The notes: a model not told the origin generated them from the sequence alone. A stretch of 64,000 bases of DNA from Abelmoschus esculentus (GCA_035048815.1 JAUCBN010000018.1:14961001-15025000), one strand, 5' to 3'. Counted from the stretch's first letter, positions 1 through 12,640 are shown. A program made the numbers and translations.

Positions 1-1136
1 CCTGCTGCTGCGTCAGATGTTGCATTTGCATTGGTTGCTGGAAACCTAAGGGTTGAGTAGTTAGATTCAAAGCATTATTAGGATTACTCCATGAGAAATT
101 TAGATGCCTTTTCCATGCTGGATTGTATGTATTGGACATCATGTTGTTCCGATTGTAATTTCCCACATAAAGACTAGATTTCTGACTCTGCATGCATTCA
201 AAAGAACTATGGTTACCTCCATATAAATTACAAAAAGAATCTATTGCCCTAAACTCATGGGGTTTATGCTACATTTGCATATTCTAAACCATCTTTGTAA
301 GAGAGGCCAATTGTGTTGCCATTGAATTGGATGTTTCCAACTCATTCACTGTAGCTTGGCGTCTTACTCCTCTTCGCCTAGATATAGAGAATTAAAAGTC
401 ATTTTTCGCTAGTTTGTTCGAAATTTTTATATCTTCCTCTGGTGGTTTGTCAAGGAGTGTCTTATTGGCAGAGGCGTCTAGCATCATTCTTGTTGGGACA
501 TTGGTTGCATTGTAAAACATAGTCACTTGTGTCCACAAATGGAAATCCATGCAAAGGAAACTTGTTTAGTAGCTCCCTATAGCGCTCCCATGCCTCATAC
601 ATTGGTTCATCATCTATTTTCCGAAAAGAAGTAATTTCACTACATATATGATCATATAGATTAGTATGATTAAAACGTGTAATGAAATCACGACAAAGTT
701 CACTCCAAGATCCTATAGATCTTGTTGGAATGCTATTTAACCAGGTTTTTGCCCTATCTCTCAATGAATAGGGAAATAGTTTCAATCTCCATGAATGACT
801 TGAGATGTTGCCTAGCATCTTCAGTTAAAGACCCACCAAATTGTCCAATAGTGTTGATCATATTAAACATGACAGGTTTCAGTTTAAAATGGGCTACTTC
901 GATTTCTGGTGTGACAACTCTTGGATTTTACCCGTTCAAATCCTCTTCTAAGAAATCCCTAACAGTGAGCTATCGCGTCAGTGGTGGCGGCGGAAGTTCT
1001 CCACTGCCAGCAGGTAAGTTCTGTTCAGCTGGTTATCTGTCATAACTACTCGGATTTGTCTTCTCAACCTTTGATGCGTATGTTCAATATCTGGATCTAA
1101 TTTGTACAAATGGTTGCTTGGGTTTGACCTGCTCAT
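1..1136 (-). pseudogene. Athila-type gag remnant (element A1)
   Basis: This is the decayed gag (capsid polyprotein) of a Ty3/gypsy element whose 3' part lies beyond the left edge. Reading on the minus strand, an ATG at 1136-1134 begins MSRSNPSNHLYKLDPDIE, the same start as the other Athila-type gags here. The clearest block is at 818-462, with LFPYSLRDRAKTWLNSIP and MYEAWERYRELL, hallmarks of the plant retrotransposon gag domain. Near 1-60 a Gln-rich tail can be read. Frameshifts and stops interrupt the frame between 1050 and 820, so no intact polyprotein is possible. The gene lies directly downstream of the A1 primer-binding site and 5' LTR. Assignment to Athila rests on recognising the domain, not on a search. 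Confidence 0.85.
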
Positions 1137-1210
1137 ACACTAGTAAAAACCGAAGTTAAATAAAAATAACTATAAGCGAGAAGATAAATAAAACACAATT
1201 TTAGTTGTCA

Positions 1211-1229
1211 ATCCCTGGCAACGGCGCCA
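1211..1229 (-). other. Primer-binding site of A1 (tRNA-Asp type)
   Basis: On the minus strand the sequence is TGGCGCCGTTGCCAGGGAT. This complements the 3' end of plant tRNA-Asp (ending CCCCGGCAACGGCGCCA) with one mismatch. It sits 6 bases inside the end of the 5' LTR, where reverse transcription is primed. It fixes the orientation of A1 as minus. Confidence 0.85.
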
Positions 1230-1235
1230 AAAACT

Positions 1236-2568
1236 TGTTGCGTGTAAAATATGTTGCATAATTAGTGCAAGTGTACACGTCGCAAGTAATAAAATGATAA
1301 GTATATCGAGTATCGTCTTCATGAGGATTGGTAGACTCGATATGTTTTCTTTTGTCTTCTCGCTTTGTAAAATAAATAAAATAAAAGAAACAAATGATTT
1401 GGGTGTTCTGAAGTAAACTAAATAACTTGAATAATAAAGAAAGCTAAATAATAAGAATAGAAACAGATTTAAAAAATGGTAGGATCCAGTTGTGTTGTAT
1501 TGTGGATTCAATTAACTTGTTTTTGTTGCATGCAATTACACAACACTGCCTCGGCAAAATCTGTAGTTTTACTTCCTCAACAGTGAAGGGTTTCATCCGC
1601 CGCAGTAATCCCTTGCTCTTGGGTGGTCTTTTACCAAGATTCGGCAAAGTGTCCTCTGATGACTTCGCTTATCTCTAATTCGAAGTACTGTTGATGACTA
1701 GTTCTTAATGATACCTCCTGGTGTGAATAAATTATAATCACCAACCAATCTCACACTTTTTTTAGCCGTTGAAACTCTAAACTATCCCTAGGCCTAGTTA
1801 GTATTTTTCGACTAGAAAAACACTATACTTATTCCTTTTGTGAATCTAACTCTCCTGATATTAGATAAATAGATCTCTCACAAACTTCTCTCTCGAGCTT
1901 GAATGCAAGAATAATGAATGACAAAGAATAATCAAACCTTGATATTTTATTGCATGAAACAAGAAAACAAAGTTCAATCTCTTCTCCTAAGCCTTAAAGA
2001 ATTTAGAACATAACGAAAACAAAGAAAACACTAAAATCTAAGGTGAATTCTTGTCTCTCGTCCGACTCTGTATATCCCTTGTCCCTGGGCGGCACATCCT
2101 TTATATAGGCTTGACCTAGGGCAAACCTTTTCAAAGTAGGAATACAACTTGGAGTAAAACACAAGTACATAAATAAAAGATATTTGTTTTATTTCCTAGT
2201 TTATTTTAGAAAGATTCTTTTCCTGCGTGGCCTTTGAATTTAACTTTCCATGCGTTTCTTAGCTCCGATTCGTATGCTGCTTGTCTTAAAACGTCCATCT
2301 TAATTTTCTCTTCAGATCGCTTACAATATCGCTACTTGTTCATCAGGTGTTACCGCGGCCTCAGGTGCTGTCGCGACATCAAATCTACCTACAAATGCAC
2401 AAAGGTGCATTAAAGCTTGCAATTCTATAAATATCATCTTTATATGTCACAAAAACAAAATACCCAATTATCTCACATTAAGTTCTTGCTTTAGTTCAAG
2501 TAGGTATAGATTAAGTGATTATTGTCCATGAAAGGTGTAAAATGTGATAGTCTTTTGAGCACTTATCA
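1236..2568 (-). repeat. 5' LTR of Athila-type element A1
   Basis: This 1333-bp LTR reads on the minus strand from TGATAAGTGCTC (2568 downward) to a terminal CA at 1236. A putative TATA box is at 2099-2110 (+ strand cctttatatagg). It is alignable throughout with the LTRs at 3694-5032, 8741-10067 and 16315-17643. The LTR ends inside the RNase H region of chromovirus D, so A1 inserted into D. The left partner LTR is outside the window, so the target duplication (cttat at 2569-2573 on this side) cannot be verified. Confidence 0.88.
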
Positions 2569-3693
2569 CTTATGATTAATGAAGAGATAATATTTCTCCC
2601 CGTAGAGATATTGTCTCCAAATTTTTACTGTAAAGAAAAATGCAGCTAGTTCCAAGTCGTGGGTGAGGTAGTTCAACTCGAGTGGTTTTTTGTGAGAATC
2701 ATAGGAAATCACTTTGCATTCTTGAATCAGAACGCATCCTAAATCGAGATACGATGCATCACTATAGACGATGTAATCCTTACCAAGCTCGGGTTGGGTT
2801 AGAACAGAAGCATGAGTGAAGACTTGTTTCAACTGATCAATACTACTTTGCTAAGCCTCGATCCACACAAACGGTGTCTCTTTCCTCCAGAATTTGATCA
2901 ACGGAGCAACTATTATGGAAAATCCTTTTACAAATATCTGATAAGAACCTGCAAGATCAAGTAAACTTCGAATATCACCAATATTCTTTTGTGATTTTTA
3001 GTCTATGATTGCTTGGATTTTAATTAGATCTACTTAGATTCCCGAAGCCAATACAACATTCCCAAGAAAGGTAACCTTAATGAGACAAAACTCACATTTA
3101 GAGAATTTAGCATACAACTGTGTTTATCTCAAGGTTTGCAGCACGATCCTTAGATGATCAAGATGTTAAGAAGCATTTTTGGAGTAGATAAGGATATGAT
3201 CAATAAACACTACTACGAACTTATCTAGATAGGGTCTGAAAACCTGATTCATTAAGTCCATAAAAACAGTCGGTACATTGGTTAGCCCAAATGGTATAAC
3301 CAAGAAATCATAGTACCCATAACGTGTCCTGAATATTGTTTTAGGCATGTTACACTCCTTAACTCTCATTTGATAGTATCTCGACCATAAAACAATTTTG
3401 GAAAACACAGTGGCATTCTTAAGTTGATCAAACAGATCTTTTATCCTAGGTAAGAGATACTATTCTTGATGGTGAATTTATTTAACTAACGGTAATCGAT
3501 AGTCTCATAAATTCGTCCTTCTTCTTAACAAAGAGGACTAAAGCTCCCTAAGGTGAGGAACTCGGTCGAATAAAGCATTTATCAAGAAGTTCTTGAATCT
3601 ATGTATATAGCTCTTTTAGCTCCATAGTTTCCATAAGATAGGATGCAATAGAGATCAATGTCGTCCAGGTTGCACTTCAATTCCAAACCCCAC
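2569..3693 (-). pseudogene. Reverse transcriptase and RNase H remnant of chromovirus D
   Basis: This is the decayed pol segment of a Tekay/Del-like chromovirus (Ty3/gypsy). On the minus strand, 3693-3500 gives the RT N-terminal VGFGIEVQPG region. At 3408-3166 the RT palm reads FGLTNVPTVFMDLMNQVF followed by VVVFIDHILIYS, where the usual VFIDDILIYS catalytic pair has become D-H. At 2832-2566 RNase H reads YSDASYLDLGCVLIQ and LELAAFFFTVKIWRQYLYG. Several stops separate the blocks. The upstream half of pol continues across the solo LTR at 3694-5032. The downstream end is cut by the A1 LTR. Confidence 0.88.
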
Positions 3694-5032
3694 TGATAAG
3701 TTCTCAACTCACTATCACTTTTTACACCTTTCATGCGTAATAATCATTAAATCTACACCTACTTCAACCAATGTATGTACTTAATATGAACTATTTAGAG
3801 ATTTTGATGTTAAAGATAATATTTACAGAAAAGGCAAGCTTTATAGCATTTTTGTGTCTGTGCAGGAAAAAGTATTTTCGCGGCAGCAACTGAGGCCGAG
3901 GCAGGACCTGATGCCGAGGAAGCAAGGGAAAAGAAGCGATACTGTAGGCCAGATGAGGAGAAAAATGAGGAGAATGTTGATGGACAAGAAGTCCAAGGAT
4001 CGGAGTTGGATAGCACGTGTAAAGCCCAAGACAAAGGCCACGTGGGAAAGCCTCCTAGTTGGAATAAACTTGGAAATATTTTATTTATGTACATGACTTG
4101 TTCCCTACTCTAAGTTTTATTCTACTTAGGAAAGGTTTGCCCTAGGCTAAGTCTATATAAGACATAGTCCTCCAAGGGGAAAGAGAGACTAGACAATTCA
4201 GAATTAGAGAGCTTAGACCTAGCCGATTTCATCTTTTAGTTTTCTTTCTTTTACATTCTGTTCTAATTTTCTTTAGGCTTAGGTAAAGGTTGTAAAGTAT
4301 TAGTGTGAAGCGATTAAACTTTGTTTCTTGTTCTCAATGCAATAAAAGATTGAAGTTTGCTTATTTTTTGTCATTCCTTGTTCGTGCATTCAAGCTCGAG
4401 AGAGAAGTTTGTGAGTAATCCATTTATCTAATATCGAGAGAGTTAGATTCACGAAAGGGATAAGTATGATGTTTCAATCGGGAAACACTAACTCGGCCCA
4501 GAGATAGGTTAAGAGTTCCGGCGGCTAAGAGAAGTGTGGGATTGGTTGATGATTATAATTGATTCACGCTGAGAGGTATCATCAAGGACTGTTCATCAAC
4601 AGTACTTTGACTTAGAGATAAGCGAAGTCATCAAAGGACACTATGCCGAAATTTGGTAAAATCCAGCCAAGAGTAAGAGATTGTCGCGGCGGACGAGCAT
4701 CACCACTGTTGAGGCAGTAATCTGCAGTTTTATCTGGCAGTGTTGTGCGATTGCATTGGAGAGAAACAAGTCAATCGAATCCACTCTACAATACAAATGG
4801 ATCTTGGCCACTTTCTTTATTACATTTTCTATCTTTATTTAGTTTTCTTTATTTAGTTTAATCAAAACCCAAATCACTTCTGTTTTTATTTTATTTCTTT
4901 ACAGAGCAAGAAGACCAAAGGAAGTACATTGAGTAGACCAATCCCTGTGGAGATGATATACGATTTACTCATCACTTTATTACTTGGCGACGTATTCACT
5001 TGTACTAAATTGTGCATATTCCACACGTGTCA
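3694..5032 (+). repeat. Athila-type solo LTR with perfect 5-bp target duplication
   Basis: This 1339-bp LTR runs from TGATAAGTTCTC to a terminal TCA at 5032. It is bounded by identical 5-bp direct repeats, cccac at 3689-3693 and at 5033-5037. It has a TATA box near 4153-4160 (TATATAAG) and the same U3 and U5 blocks as the A2 LTRs, in the opposite orientation. Neither side carries a primer-binding site or internal domain, only chromovirus D pol that reads continuously across the gap (..GLPPT before, VGFGIEVQP after). It is therefore the product of LTR-LTR recombination of a full element inserted in D. Confidence 0.95.
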
Positions 5033-5577
5033 CCCACCTCTCAGGTTGGTGGTAAACCCAGAAGTTCCTCATGGAAAACATCAAGAAATTTACATACAAT
5101 ATCTATACTGTGTAACTAGGCTTTTCCCTTGGTATTCATAGCTAAAGAATACAAGGATGATTTCTTTGAGCTCAATAGGGTAACACTTTTCTTACAAAGT
5201 CTTCTAAGATACAACTTCTTCTTGGAGTAATCAACCCAGACTTTATGCTCACTAAGCTATTAAATTCCCAAAATTTCATCAAATTAATGGATTGATAGTG
5301 CAGTTAAATTGGCCTGAAAAGGAATCCATTGAATCATCAAAGGACAATTCTTGTACACTAGACTAATAATAACACTATTACCCTGGGGATTTGTCATAGA
5401 GATTCTTGATGCAATAGTTTCACATGTCATCTTATACTTCTTTATCAATATGGTGCTAAAAAAAGAATGTGTAGAGCCAGGATCAACCAATTCATAAATA
5501 GAAAGAGAATATAACTCAATAGTACCTGCTATGACATCGGGGTTCTTCTCGTTTTCTCGGTTCCTCACATGATACAC
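5033..5577 (-). pseudogene. Protease and protease-RT linker remnant of chromovirus D
   Basis: On the minus strand 5577-5284 reads NPDVIAGTIELYSLSIYELVDPGSTHSFFS, split here as NPDVIAGTIELY and ELVDPGSTHSFFS. This is the retroviral-type aspartyl protease (RVP_2-like) of chromoviruses with the active-site D-P-G-S-T. Downstream (5283-5038), with stops, come FDEILGI, an HKVWVDY-like block and FLDVFHEELLGLPPT, the linker that leads into RT. The linker joins the RT block beyond the solo LTR, which shows where that LTR inserted. It is non-functional because of frame breaks. Confidence 0.82.
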
Positions 5578-6787
5578 ATGTGTAGAGGCCTTTTATTCTT
5601 TATTGTTTGATGCTTTAGATGGAATAATCTGTCTCCTAACTGTACCATACGAACCTTGTTACTTTCCTTTACCCTTGTACGATTGTGCCACTGATGGTGC
5701 AAAAGATGAAATAATATAAGTCTTATTCGGGAAATCCTGAATAAAGTATCCTTGTTCACCACAGAAATAACAAGTTCCAGAACGCTTAAGACACTAACTA
5801 ACAGGATTCTTATTCTGATAATAATTACAAACTTTGGTAGTCTTTCTTGAACCACATGTGTTCTCAACCAATGTTACCCTCCCAAAATACTGTGTCACAA
5901 ACTGTAGTTTGGTGATGTTTCCAGATCTGGAAGGCTAGGAGTAGAACTTTTGCTTTCCTTGGTACTTGTTTTTCTTGTTTAGCTTTGGAGGTTGAGAATC
6001 ATCATATTGCCTTTTTCCAAAGCCTACAAACTTCTGAGCCTTCTATGCTTCCTTCGTGGCCTTCACTCTGTTGATTAGCTCCTGAAAATCGGTAATACTC
6101 AGGGCAGTAAACATGGGTCGAAGCTCATCTCATAGACCAACAATAAATATTATGCATTTATCTTCTCCCTTCTTGATGTACTCAATCCTATATTTGCAGT
6201 ATTTGTAGAAATCATGGATATAGTACTCAATAGGTCTTTCACCTTGCTTGAGATGGAGAAAGAGGCTTCGTATTTTGTCCAAATAGTACTCACTAATGTA
6301 TTTATTATGTAATTCCTTCGGAAAGAACTCAAAAGGAATTGATTTCTCATGTGTTGTGAGTATAGTGGTCTCTCACCACTGTATAGCCTCACTAGCTTAC
6401 AAAGCAATGACACACTCTAGTTTTTACTCATCACTGAACTGAAATTGCTTGGTCAGGATCCTCATAGCATTGTCCAACCATTACTCAACAATCTCTGGGT
6501 TCTGATCGTCCCGTCCGGTGAAGGAATAGGCTCGATATTGAGATAACTTATCAATAAGAGCGAGGGTTAGTGGTGCAAAAACTACAGAATTCTAGGTCAG
6601 ATGTTCTATCTTCATTGAGGCCATAAACATTTTGAACATCTCAGCCATGTTCTTTTAGCATTTGGCCTGTGTATCTTGCATCCATGTCTCTACTTCATGT
6701 GCAGTCGAATTTTGGAAGTGCTTGTGATCTCTTCCCCTTATATTCTATCGTACGCTCATGTATATGACCCTCTAGTGAACCAGACAT
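5578..6787 (-). pseudogene. gag remnant with degenerate zinc knuckle, chromovirus D
   Basis: An ATG at 6787-6785 on the minus strand starts MSGSLEGHIHERTIEYKG, just inside the D primer-binding site. Further along are a capsid-like stretch (YRIEYIKKGEDKCIIFIVGL, about 6190-6120) and the nucleocapsid block at about 5790-5750, CYFCGEQGYFIQDF. There the CCHC knuckle has lost its His and last Cys. Stops and frameshifts are frequent. Order and spacing (gag, knuckle, protease) match chromoviruses of the Tekay/Del group. Confidence 0.78.
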
Positions 6788-6936
6788 CTATAAAAAGAAG
6801 AGATTGAATCAATGGCAAGTCACAATACACAATACATACTCCTAGGTGGCAAAATATGAACAATGCAATATCAATAATATCAGTAACAATGTTCTTATTT
6901 ATTAGCATTCTAGTCCTAGAATAGACTAAACTCTAA

Positions 6937-6946
6937 CTCTGATACA
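6937..6946 (-). other. Degenerate primer-binding site of D (initiator tRNA-Met type)
   Basis: On the minus strand TGTATCAGAG resembles the canonical TGGTATCAGAG complementary to plant initiator tRNA-Met, with one substitution. It lies 4 bases inside the LTR end at 6951 and upstream of the D gag. This primer type fits chromoviruses and separates D from the tRNA-Asp-primed Athila-type elements around it. Confidence 0.7.
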
Positions 6947-6950
6947 AAAA

Positions 6951-8740
6951 TGTAATACCCCCTTCTCGGCCTAGTAGAGAATCAGGTTATAAGATGCTAT
7001 GATAAGGAGTTTCGGTAATTCATTGACATTGTTTGATAGTCTGATCAGATTAGTCATAATTACTAATCAAACTTTCTATTAATCTAGTCTTGAAAGAATT
7101 CTTATTCATTTTTTTTAATTTAAAACTCTTCATCTTTTAAGGATTTAAGGTAAAGTCTTGATAATTATAAGTTTACCTTAAGGAGTAAAGACACCCGTTT
7201 CGAAAAGGTTAAGGGTTGTATCGATACGGTATTCTCAAGGTCGGTAATACAATTATTTTGGGGTAGGTATCAATACGCCAATGAGGCAATATCAAACAAA
7301 GGTGTCTAGTTAGGTAAATCAATTACCTTTAAACCTGATTCGGTACGCTGAGGAGCTATATCAAAACGATATACTCATTTCCTGGTCAATCATGTTTGAC
7401 CAACAAGGGTGTATTGAAATGCATGGAAGTTGTTTTGATACCTAGGTTCACGAAAGGTAATATCGATAGGCCTGTTTTGATACATCAGTTAATTATTTCG
7501 ATACACAAAGACCGACCAAGGGTCTTAAAGGTTTGACTTGACTAGCCATTTCGATACACTTAAGAGCCGTATCGATAATGAATTTGATAGATTCAAATTG
7601 TTTTGAAACACCTCCACCTAGTTTCGATACCAATACTAAATTCCTAGAATTTCCCAGTTAATTAAGCAGGTCATTTCGAAATGACAAGAAGCCGTTTCGA
7701 TACTCTTGGACTTAAAATGACAGATTCTATCTGATTTTTACCCTATTCTCCTTAGAAATTGATATCTAATTCTTATAAAATTTTATCAGTCATCTTTCAT
7801 TACCATGCTTTAATAATATGCCCAATTTCAAATCCATACGAATCCATTTACTATGTTTTTGCCTTTTAGTTCCAAGTGTACATACTTTGATTATTTTAAC
7901 CATTTCAAACAAGTAGTCATTTTTCTTATCTTTAAGTCTAGGAAAATATTACATATTACAAGTATAAGAACATACAAAATCATAATTTAACAACACTTTT
8001 CCATCATTCTAGGAGTATCTATAACGAGGCTTACTCTTAAAGCACTTGTCAAACTTCTACAAAGTGATCCAAATATCCTTCGATAACTCTTAACCTGAAA
8101 ATACATGGAAAATGAATGCATTAGGCATACTTTGACTAGTGAGGTAGTCAATAACAATGTAAATCTATAAAGTGAATCCAATTTATATGCTTTTATAATA
8201 TAATATCATTTGGGCCAATGAATCATGTGTGTTAAAAATTTGTTCAATAAGTTTATATACATTCTTGGATCGATCAAGATAGTGGATATACGGACTCCTA
8301 CGCCTTGCCAAAATAATGAATGGTTTAATCCCTCCGCTCGCCAAAGAGGAAAATACACAAATCATCCCTCCACCTCACCAAATATAAGTCGTAGCCCAAT
8401 AACCATATAACACCTGTAACAATGAGCTCATGAATCATATGGCATGCTAATTGTATCCAATTTCCACTCAAATCAAAGGTCCAATACAATTTAGTCTTAT
8501 AGACAATTTCAATAAAGATATAAATATGTTCAATGGATCAATAACAATGAATTTGACCCTTAGTTCCATTTCAATAAGTTCAATGATCAATATTTTAATG
8601 ATTCAATGAATCAATGGTTCAATATAATATTCAATGATCAAATAACTAATAATACCAAAGAGGGAGCTTACCAAACCTTACCATCATGGTCTACATAAGT
8701 CCAGTGTTATTTCCTTACCCATGTTATGTTTCATGTCAAT
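6951..8740 (-). repeat. Chromovirus D 5' LTR, internal-side part
   Basis: The LTR end adjoining the primer-binding site reads tgtaataccccctt on the + strand at 6951, the inverse of a terminal GGTATTACA. The opposite end, TGTAACACCCCG on the minus strand, is found at 18746 after the inserted element A2. The two parts add up to about 2.9 kb, a normal length for Tekay/Del LTRs. The segment carries many cgataC/tcgatac words at 7200-7700 and runs of tcaatga words at 8520-8650. No coding sequence is seen. Confidence 0.75.
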
Positions 8741-10067
8741 TGGTGCGTGCTAGTTATGCGCAATTGTAGTACAAGTGAACACGTCGTCAAGTAATAAAGT
8801 GATAAGTATATCGGATATCGTCTCCACAGGGATTGGTCTACTTAATATATCTTCTTCATGTCCTTGTTCTGTAAAATAAAATAAAAACACAAGTAAATTG
8901 GGTTTTGATTAAACTAAATGAAGCAATTAAAGAAAACTAAACAGAATGAGATCAAATTGAGAAAGAGGGCAGGATCCAATTGTGTTATATAGTAGATTTG
9001 ATTGATCTATTTCTGTCCAATGTAATTGCACTACACTGTCTCGACAGTATTACAGATTACTACCTCGGCAGCGATAGTATTTTCTACCGCAACAATCCCT
9101 TGCTCTTGAGCAGATTTTACCAAAGTTCGGCAAAGTGTCCTTTGATGATTTCGCTTATCCCTAAGTTGAAACACTATTGATGACAAGTCTTTAATGATAC
9201 CTCCCGACGTTAATCAATTATAACTAACAATCAATCTCACACTTTTTTTAGCCGCTGAAATACCAACCTATCCCTAGGCCGAGTTAGTATTTTCCAATCA
9301 AGTCAAATACCGTACTTACTCCTGTCGTGAATCTAACTCTCCCGAGTCTAGATAAATAGATTACTCACAAACTTCTCTCCCGAGCTTGGATGCAAGAACA
9401 ATGAATGATAAAGAGTAAGCAAACTTTGATATTTTATTGCATTGAAAATAAGAAACAAGATACAATCTTTTCTCACTAATACTAAACAACCTTTACCTAA
9501 ACCCTAAGAAAGTTTAGAATATAATGGAAAGATGAACAACAATTATTCCTAGGGTGAACTCTCTCAATTTGGCTCTCCTCTTCCCTTGGACGGCTATGCC
9601 TTATATAGGCTTGGCCTACGGCAAACCTTTCCTAAGTAGAATACAACTTGGAGTAGGGAACAAGTTATGTACATAGGTCAAATATTTCAAAGTTTAATTC
9701 TTTTAGAAGCCTTTCCCGCATGGCCTTGTCTTTGGGCTTTCTTCAGGCTATTCAGCTCCGATCCTTAGGCTTCTTGTCTAGCAACGTTGTCCTCATTTTC
9801 TCCTCAATTTGACTACCATGTTGCTCTTTGCCCTCTGCTGCCTTGGCATCAGGTCCTGCCTCGACCTCAATTTGCTGACGCGACAATACTTTTTCCTGCA
9901 TAGACATAAGAATGCAGTAAAATATATCTTTTCTATAAATATTATCTTTAATAGCATAATCCATAAATATATCATATTAAGTATATGCATTGGTCCAAGT
10001 ACGTGTAGAATTGATGATTAATACTCAGGAAAAGTGTAGAAAGTGATAGTGAGTTGAGCACTTATCA
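8741..10067 (-). repeat. 3' LTR of A2
   Basis: This 1327-bp LTR starts on the minus strand with TGATAAGTGCTCAAC at 10067 and ends at 8741. It has a TATA box at 9600-9611 (+ strand ccttatataggc). The U5 part holds the near-palindrome actgtctcgacagt (9035-9048), matching the same site in the 5' LTR. It is preceded on the minus strand by a purine-rich stretch ending GAGTTTAGGGGTA, the likely polypurine tract. Confidence 0.92.
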
Positions 10068-11119
10068 TACCCCTAAACTCGAAATATTGTCTATCCTCAA
10101 GCAATGCAAACCATCAATTTTTCAAACTCTATTCTTTATTGGTCTTATGTTTCCATCTATTCTCCCCACCATAACTATGTCTATTCTTTATACTTAACCT
10201 TTCGGTTACCTAAGGGTGTACCTAGAAGACAAACTATAAGGTTTTGTTAGTGTATGCGTTTTTTTGGAAAAGTTTGATTAAGGTCCTTCTTAGATAAACT
10301 CTAAGTTCAAGAGAAATAGACTTGAATTTAGTGTACTCTTCATAAAACAACAATTTCCTGAGCCAATTTCTGGCAAGTCAAGGATTGAGTTTTCTCCTTT
10401 TTTTATTTCTTTTTCTATTCTTTTAAGCATACTAGATTCAATTGTGGGTACCTCTAGCATGAAGAAGAGTATTACCTAGAGCCGGTTATAGGCTCCTCTA
10501 GTCACTTTTCCAAAGATCTAAGTCTTTATCACCTAAATTTATTAAAAGAATTCCTATAGCCAAACAAGTCTCAAAAGTATTTTTAAGTTAAACCTTATAG
10601 TAAGCTTCTAAATTTTTCTCCTTAAGTATCCTAGAATTAAGCCCTCAAAACAGAACCTAACTATGGTAAGGAGAAATATTTCTATTGCCTTAAAGGAATA
10701 AACTAAAATAATACTGATGATGGACAGTGCAAGAGCATGGGCAACAATTTCAAGTAAAGTGGTGGACAAACGCAAAAAAATTATCACTAAAAACTCTCTT
10801 TTCATGGTAAGGTCGTAGCAGTGGATTGCCTCGGTAGAGACTTTACACCCCCAAACTCAAACCAAGTATTGTCCTCAATGCTTCAATTAGGGGCAAGTAG
10901 TAGGTAACAAAATATAAAAAGGAACAAGCAATTATAAAAGCAGCATAAAAATTATAAGGACTCGGAAAGAGCTGTTGTCGATAATCGGTTCCTATAGATT
11001 TGCTGAGCGACTTCACCTTTGATCTTTGGCTCTTATCCTAAAATAAACGAAAAGAAAATTAATAATAAAAGTCTAGATTAAGACTAATCCTAAATACAAA
11101 TAAGGATGAGATGAAAGAA
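10068..11119 (-). other. 3' non-coding region of A2 with polypurine tract
   Basis: About 1 kb lies between the end of pol and the 3' LTR. No frame longer than about 65 codons is convincing and nothing resembles an envelope-type gene. Blocks of the kind agagccggtt-ataggctcctctagt (about 10479-10502) and a gtcctcaatgc block (10870-10880) recur in the 3' regions of B and C, which shows common ancestry. The likely polypurine tract abuts the LTR at 10068-10080. Confidence 0.7.
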
Positions 11120-12640
11120 TTAATTCACAATAGGGATGCATGTAAGTGCATCTCCTAAAGTGATGGTCTCTATAGTTCTCATCTCTTGTTGACCAGAATA
11201 GTACTTCAATCGTTGGCCATTCACTTTGAATTCATGCTCATCCCTATGTGACTTGATCATGACTGCTCCTTGTGGATAAACCTGGACAACTTCAAATGGG
11301 CCTGACCATCTGGACCAGAGTTTGCCTGGGAACAATTTGAGTCTAGAGTTGAAAATGAGAACTTGTTGCCCTGGTAGGAACTGCCCTGGCAGGAACTGTC
11401 GCGATAGTAGCTTGCTGTTATGTCATCGTTTCATCTTTTCCTTGTAGATCTTAGCATTTTGATAGGCTGTCACTCTGAATTCTTCTATTTCATTGAGGTC
11501 TAGCAATTGTTTCTGGCCAACTTTCTCCCATTCCATGTTCAAATTTTTACTGCCCAATAAGCTTTATGCTCAATTTCCACTAGCAAAGGATATGCTTTTC
11601 CAAATACCAACCTGTATGAAGATGTTCCCAAAGGGGTTTTGTAGGCTGTCCTATATGCCCATAGAGCATCGTCTAGACGATGAGACCAATCCTTTCTAGA
11701 TGGGTTTACCACCTTTTAAAGGATTTGTTTTAATTCCCTATTCGAAATTTCAGCTTGCCCATTTGTTTACGGATGGTATGCCTTGGCAATTCTGTGAGTG
11801 ACACCCAATTTCTTTAGGGCCGCGCCGCGACAATGAGTCTGTTATCGATGTACTTACCTTTATCGCTAATAATGGATCTAGGGACTCCAAATCTAGTGAA
11901 AATATTCTTCTTGAGGAATTTGTGTACAGTCTTAGAGTCATTGTGAGGCATGACAATTGCTTCGACCCATTTTGACACATAGTCCACCACTACTACGATG
12001 TAGAGATTATCTTGAGATGATGGGAATGGCCCCATAAAATCTATTCCCAAACATCAAATAATTCTACTTCTAGTATAGGTTTTTGTGGCATCTCATTGCG
12101 TCTAGAAATATTGCCCGTTATTTGGCATCAGTCACAATTCTTGCAATAAAGTTGAGCATCTTTGAAGAGTGTGGGACAATAAAGGCCTGATTGAAGCACT
12201 TTAGTTGTTGTTCTGTTTCCTCCAAAATGCCCTCCACAAGGTGAATCATGATAATTCCGAAGAACTTCTTGTTGTTCATCTTATGGAACACATCTTCTTA
12301 TAGCCTAATATGCACATTGCTTAAACAAAAGAGGTTCGTCCCAGAAATAATGCTTTGTATTATGTTGAAACCTCTTCTTTTCGTTATAGTTAAGGTTATA
12401 AGGGATAACACCACTAGTTAAATAATTAACCAGATCGACATACCAAGGAGTGGTTGTTACTGCAACAAGATCTTCTGTTAAGGTTGCCGAGATGTATTTA
12501 GTCAATGACTCGGCCGCACGGTCATACACGACTGTGGTTGCTATCTCGATAGTGTCTTCGGTAGTTGCCGCGATATGCAATATTTGTTCATCTGGAAAGG
12601 CATATTGTATTTCTTCCAGTGCATTGTTATTATCTTCGTT
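11120..12640 (-). pseudogene. Integrase remnant of A2
   Basis: On the minus strand the blocks are the zinc-binding leader region with YFWDEPLLFKQCA (about 12345-12305), then the catalytic core at 12050-11814 starting MGIDFMGPFPSS and continuing DYVSKWVEAI, FLKKNIFTRFGVP and IISDKGKY. The C-terminal part at 11335-11120 reads MFPGKLWSRWSGPFEVVQVY and ends TLGDALTCIPIVN before a stop. The first two acidic residues of the D,D,E triad are visible; the third falls in the frameshifted middle (11814-11500). It would insert the cDNA into chromosomes, but this copy is broken. Confidence 0.86.

Noticed and set aside
3854..4096. Open frame of 80 codons, basic protein
   Set aside because: It lies in the U3 part of a solo LTR. 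Counterparts occur in the same place in the LTRs of A1 and A2 (9752-9964, 17261-17566) but are frameshifted relative to one another.
10608..10805. Small minus-strand frame in the A2 3' region as a possible envelope-type gene
   Set aside because: 65 codons only, without signal peptide plus transmembrane arrangement, and not conserved in B or C.
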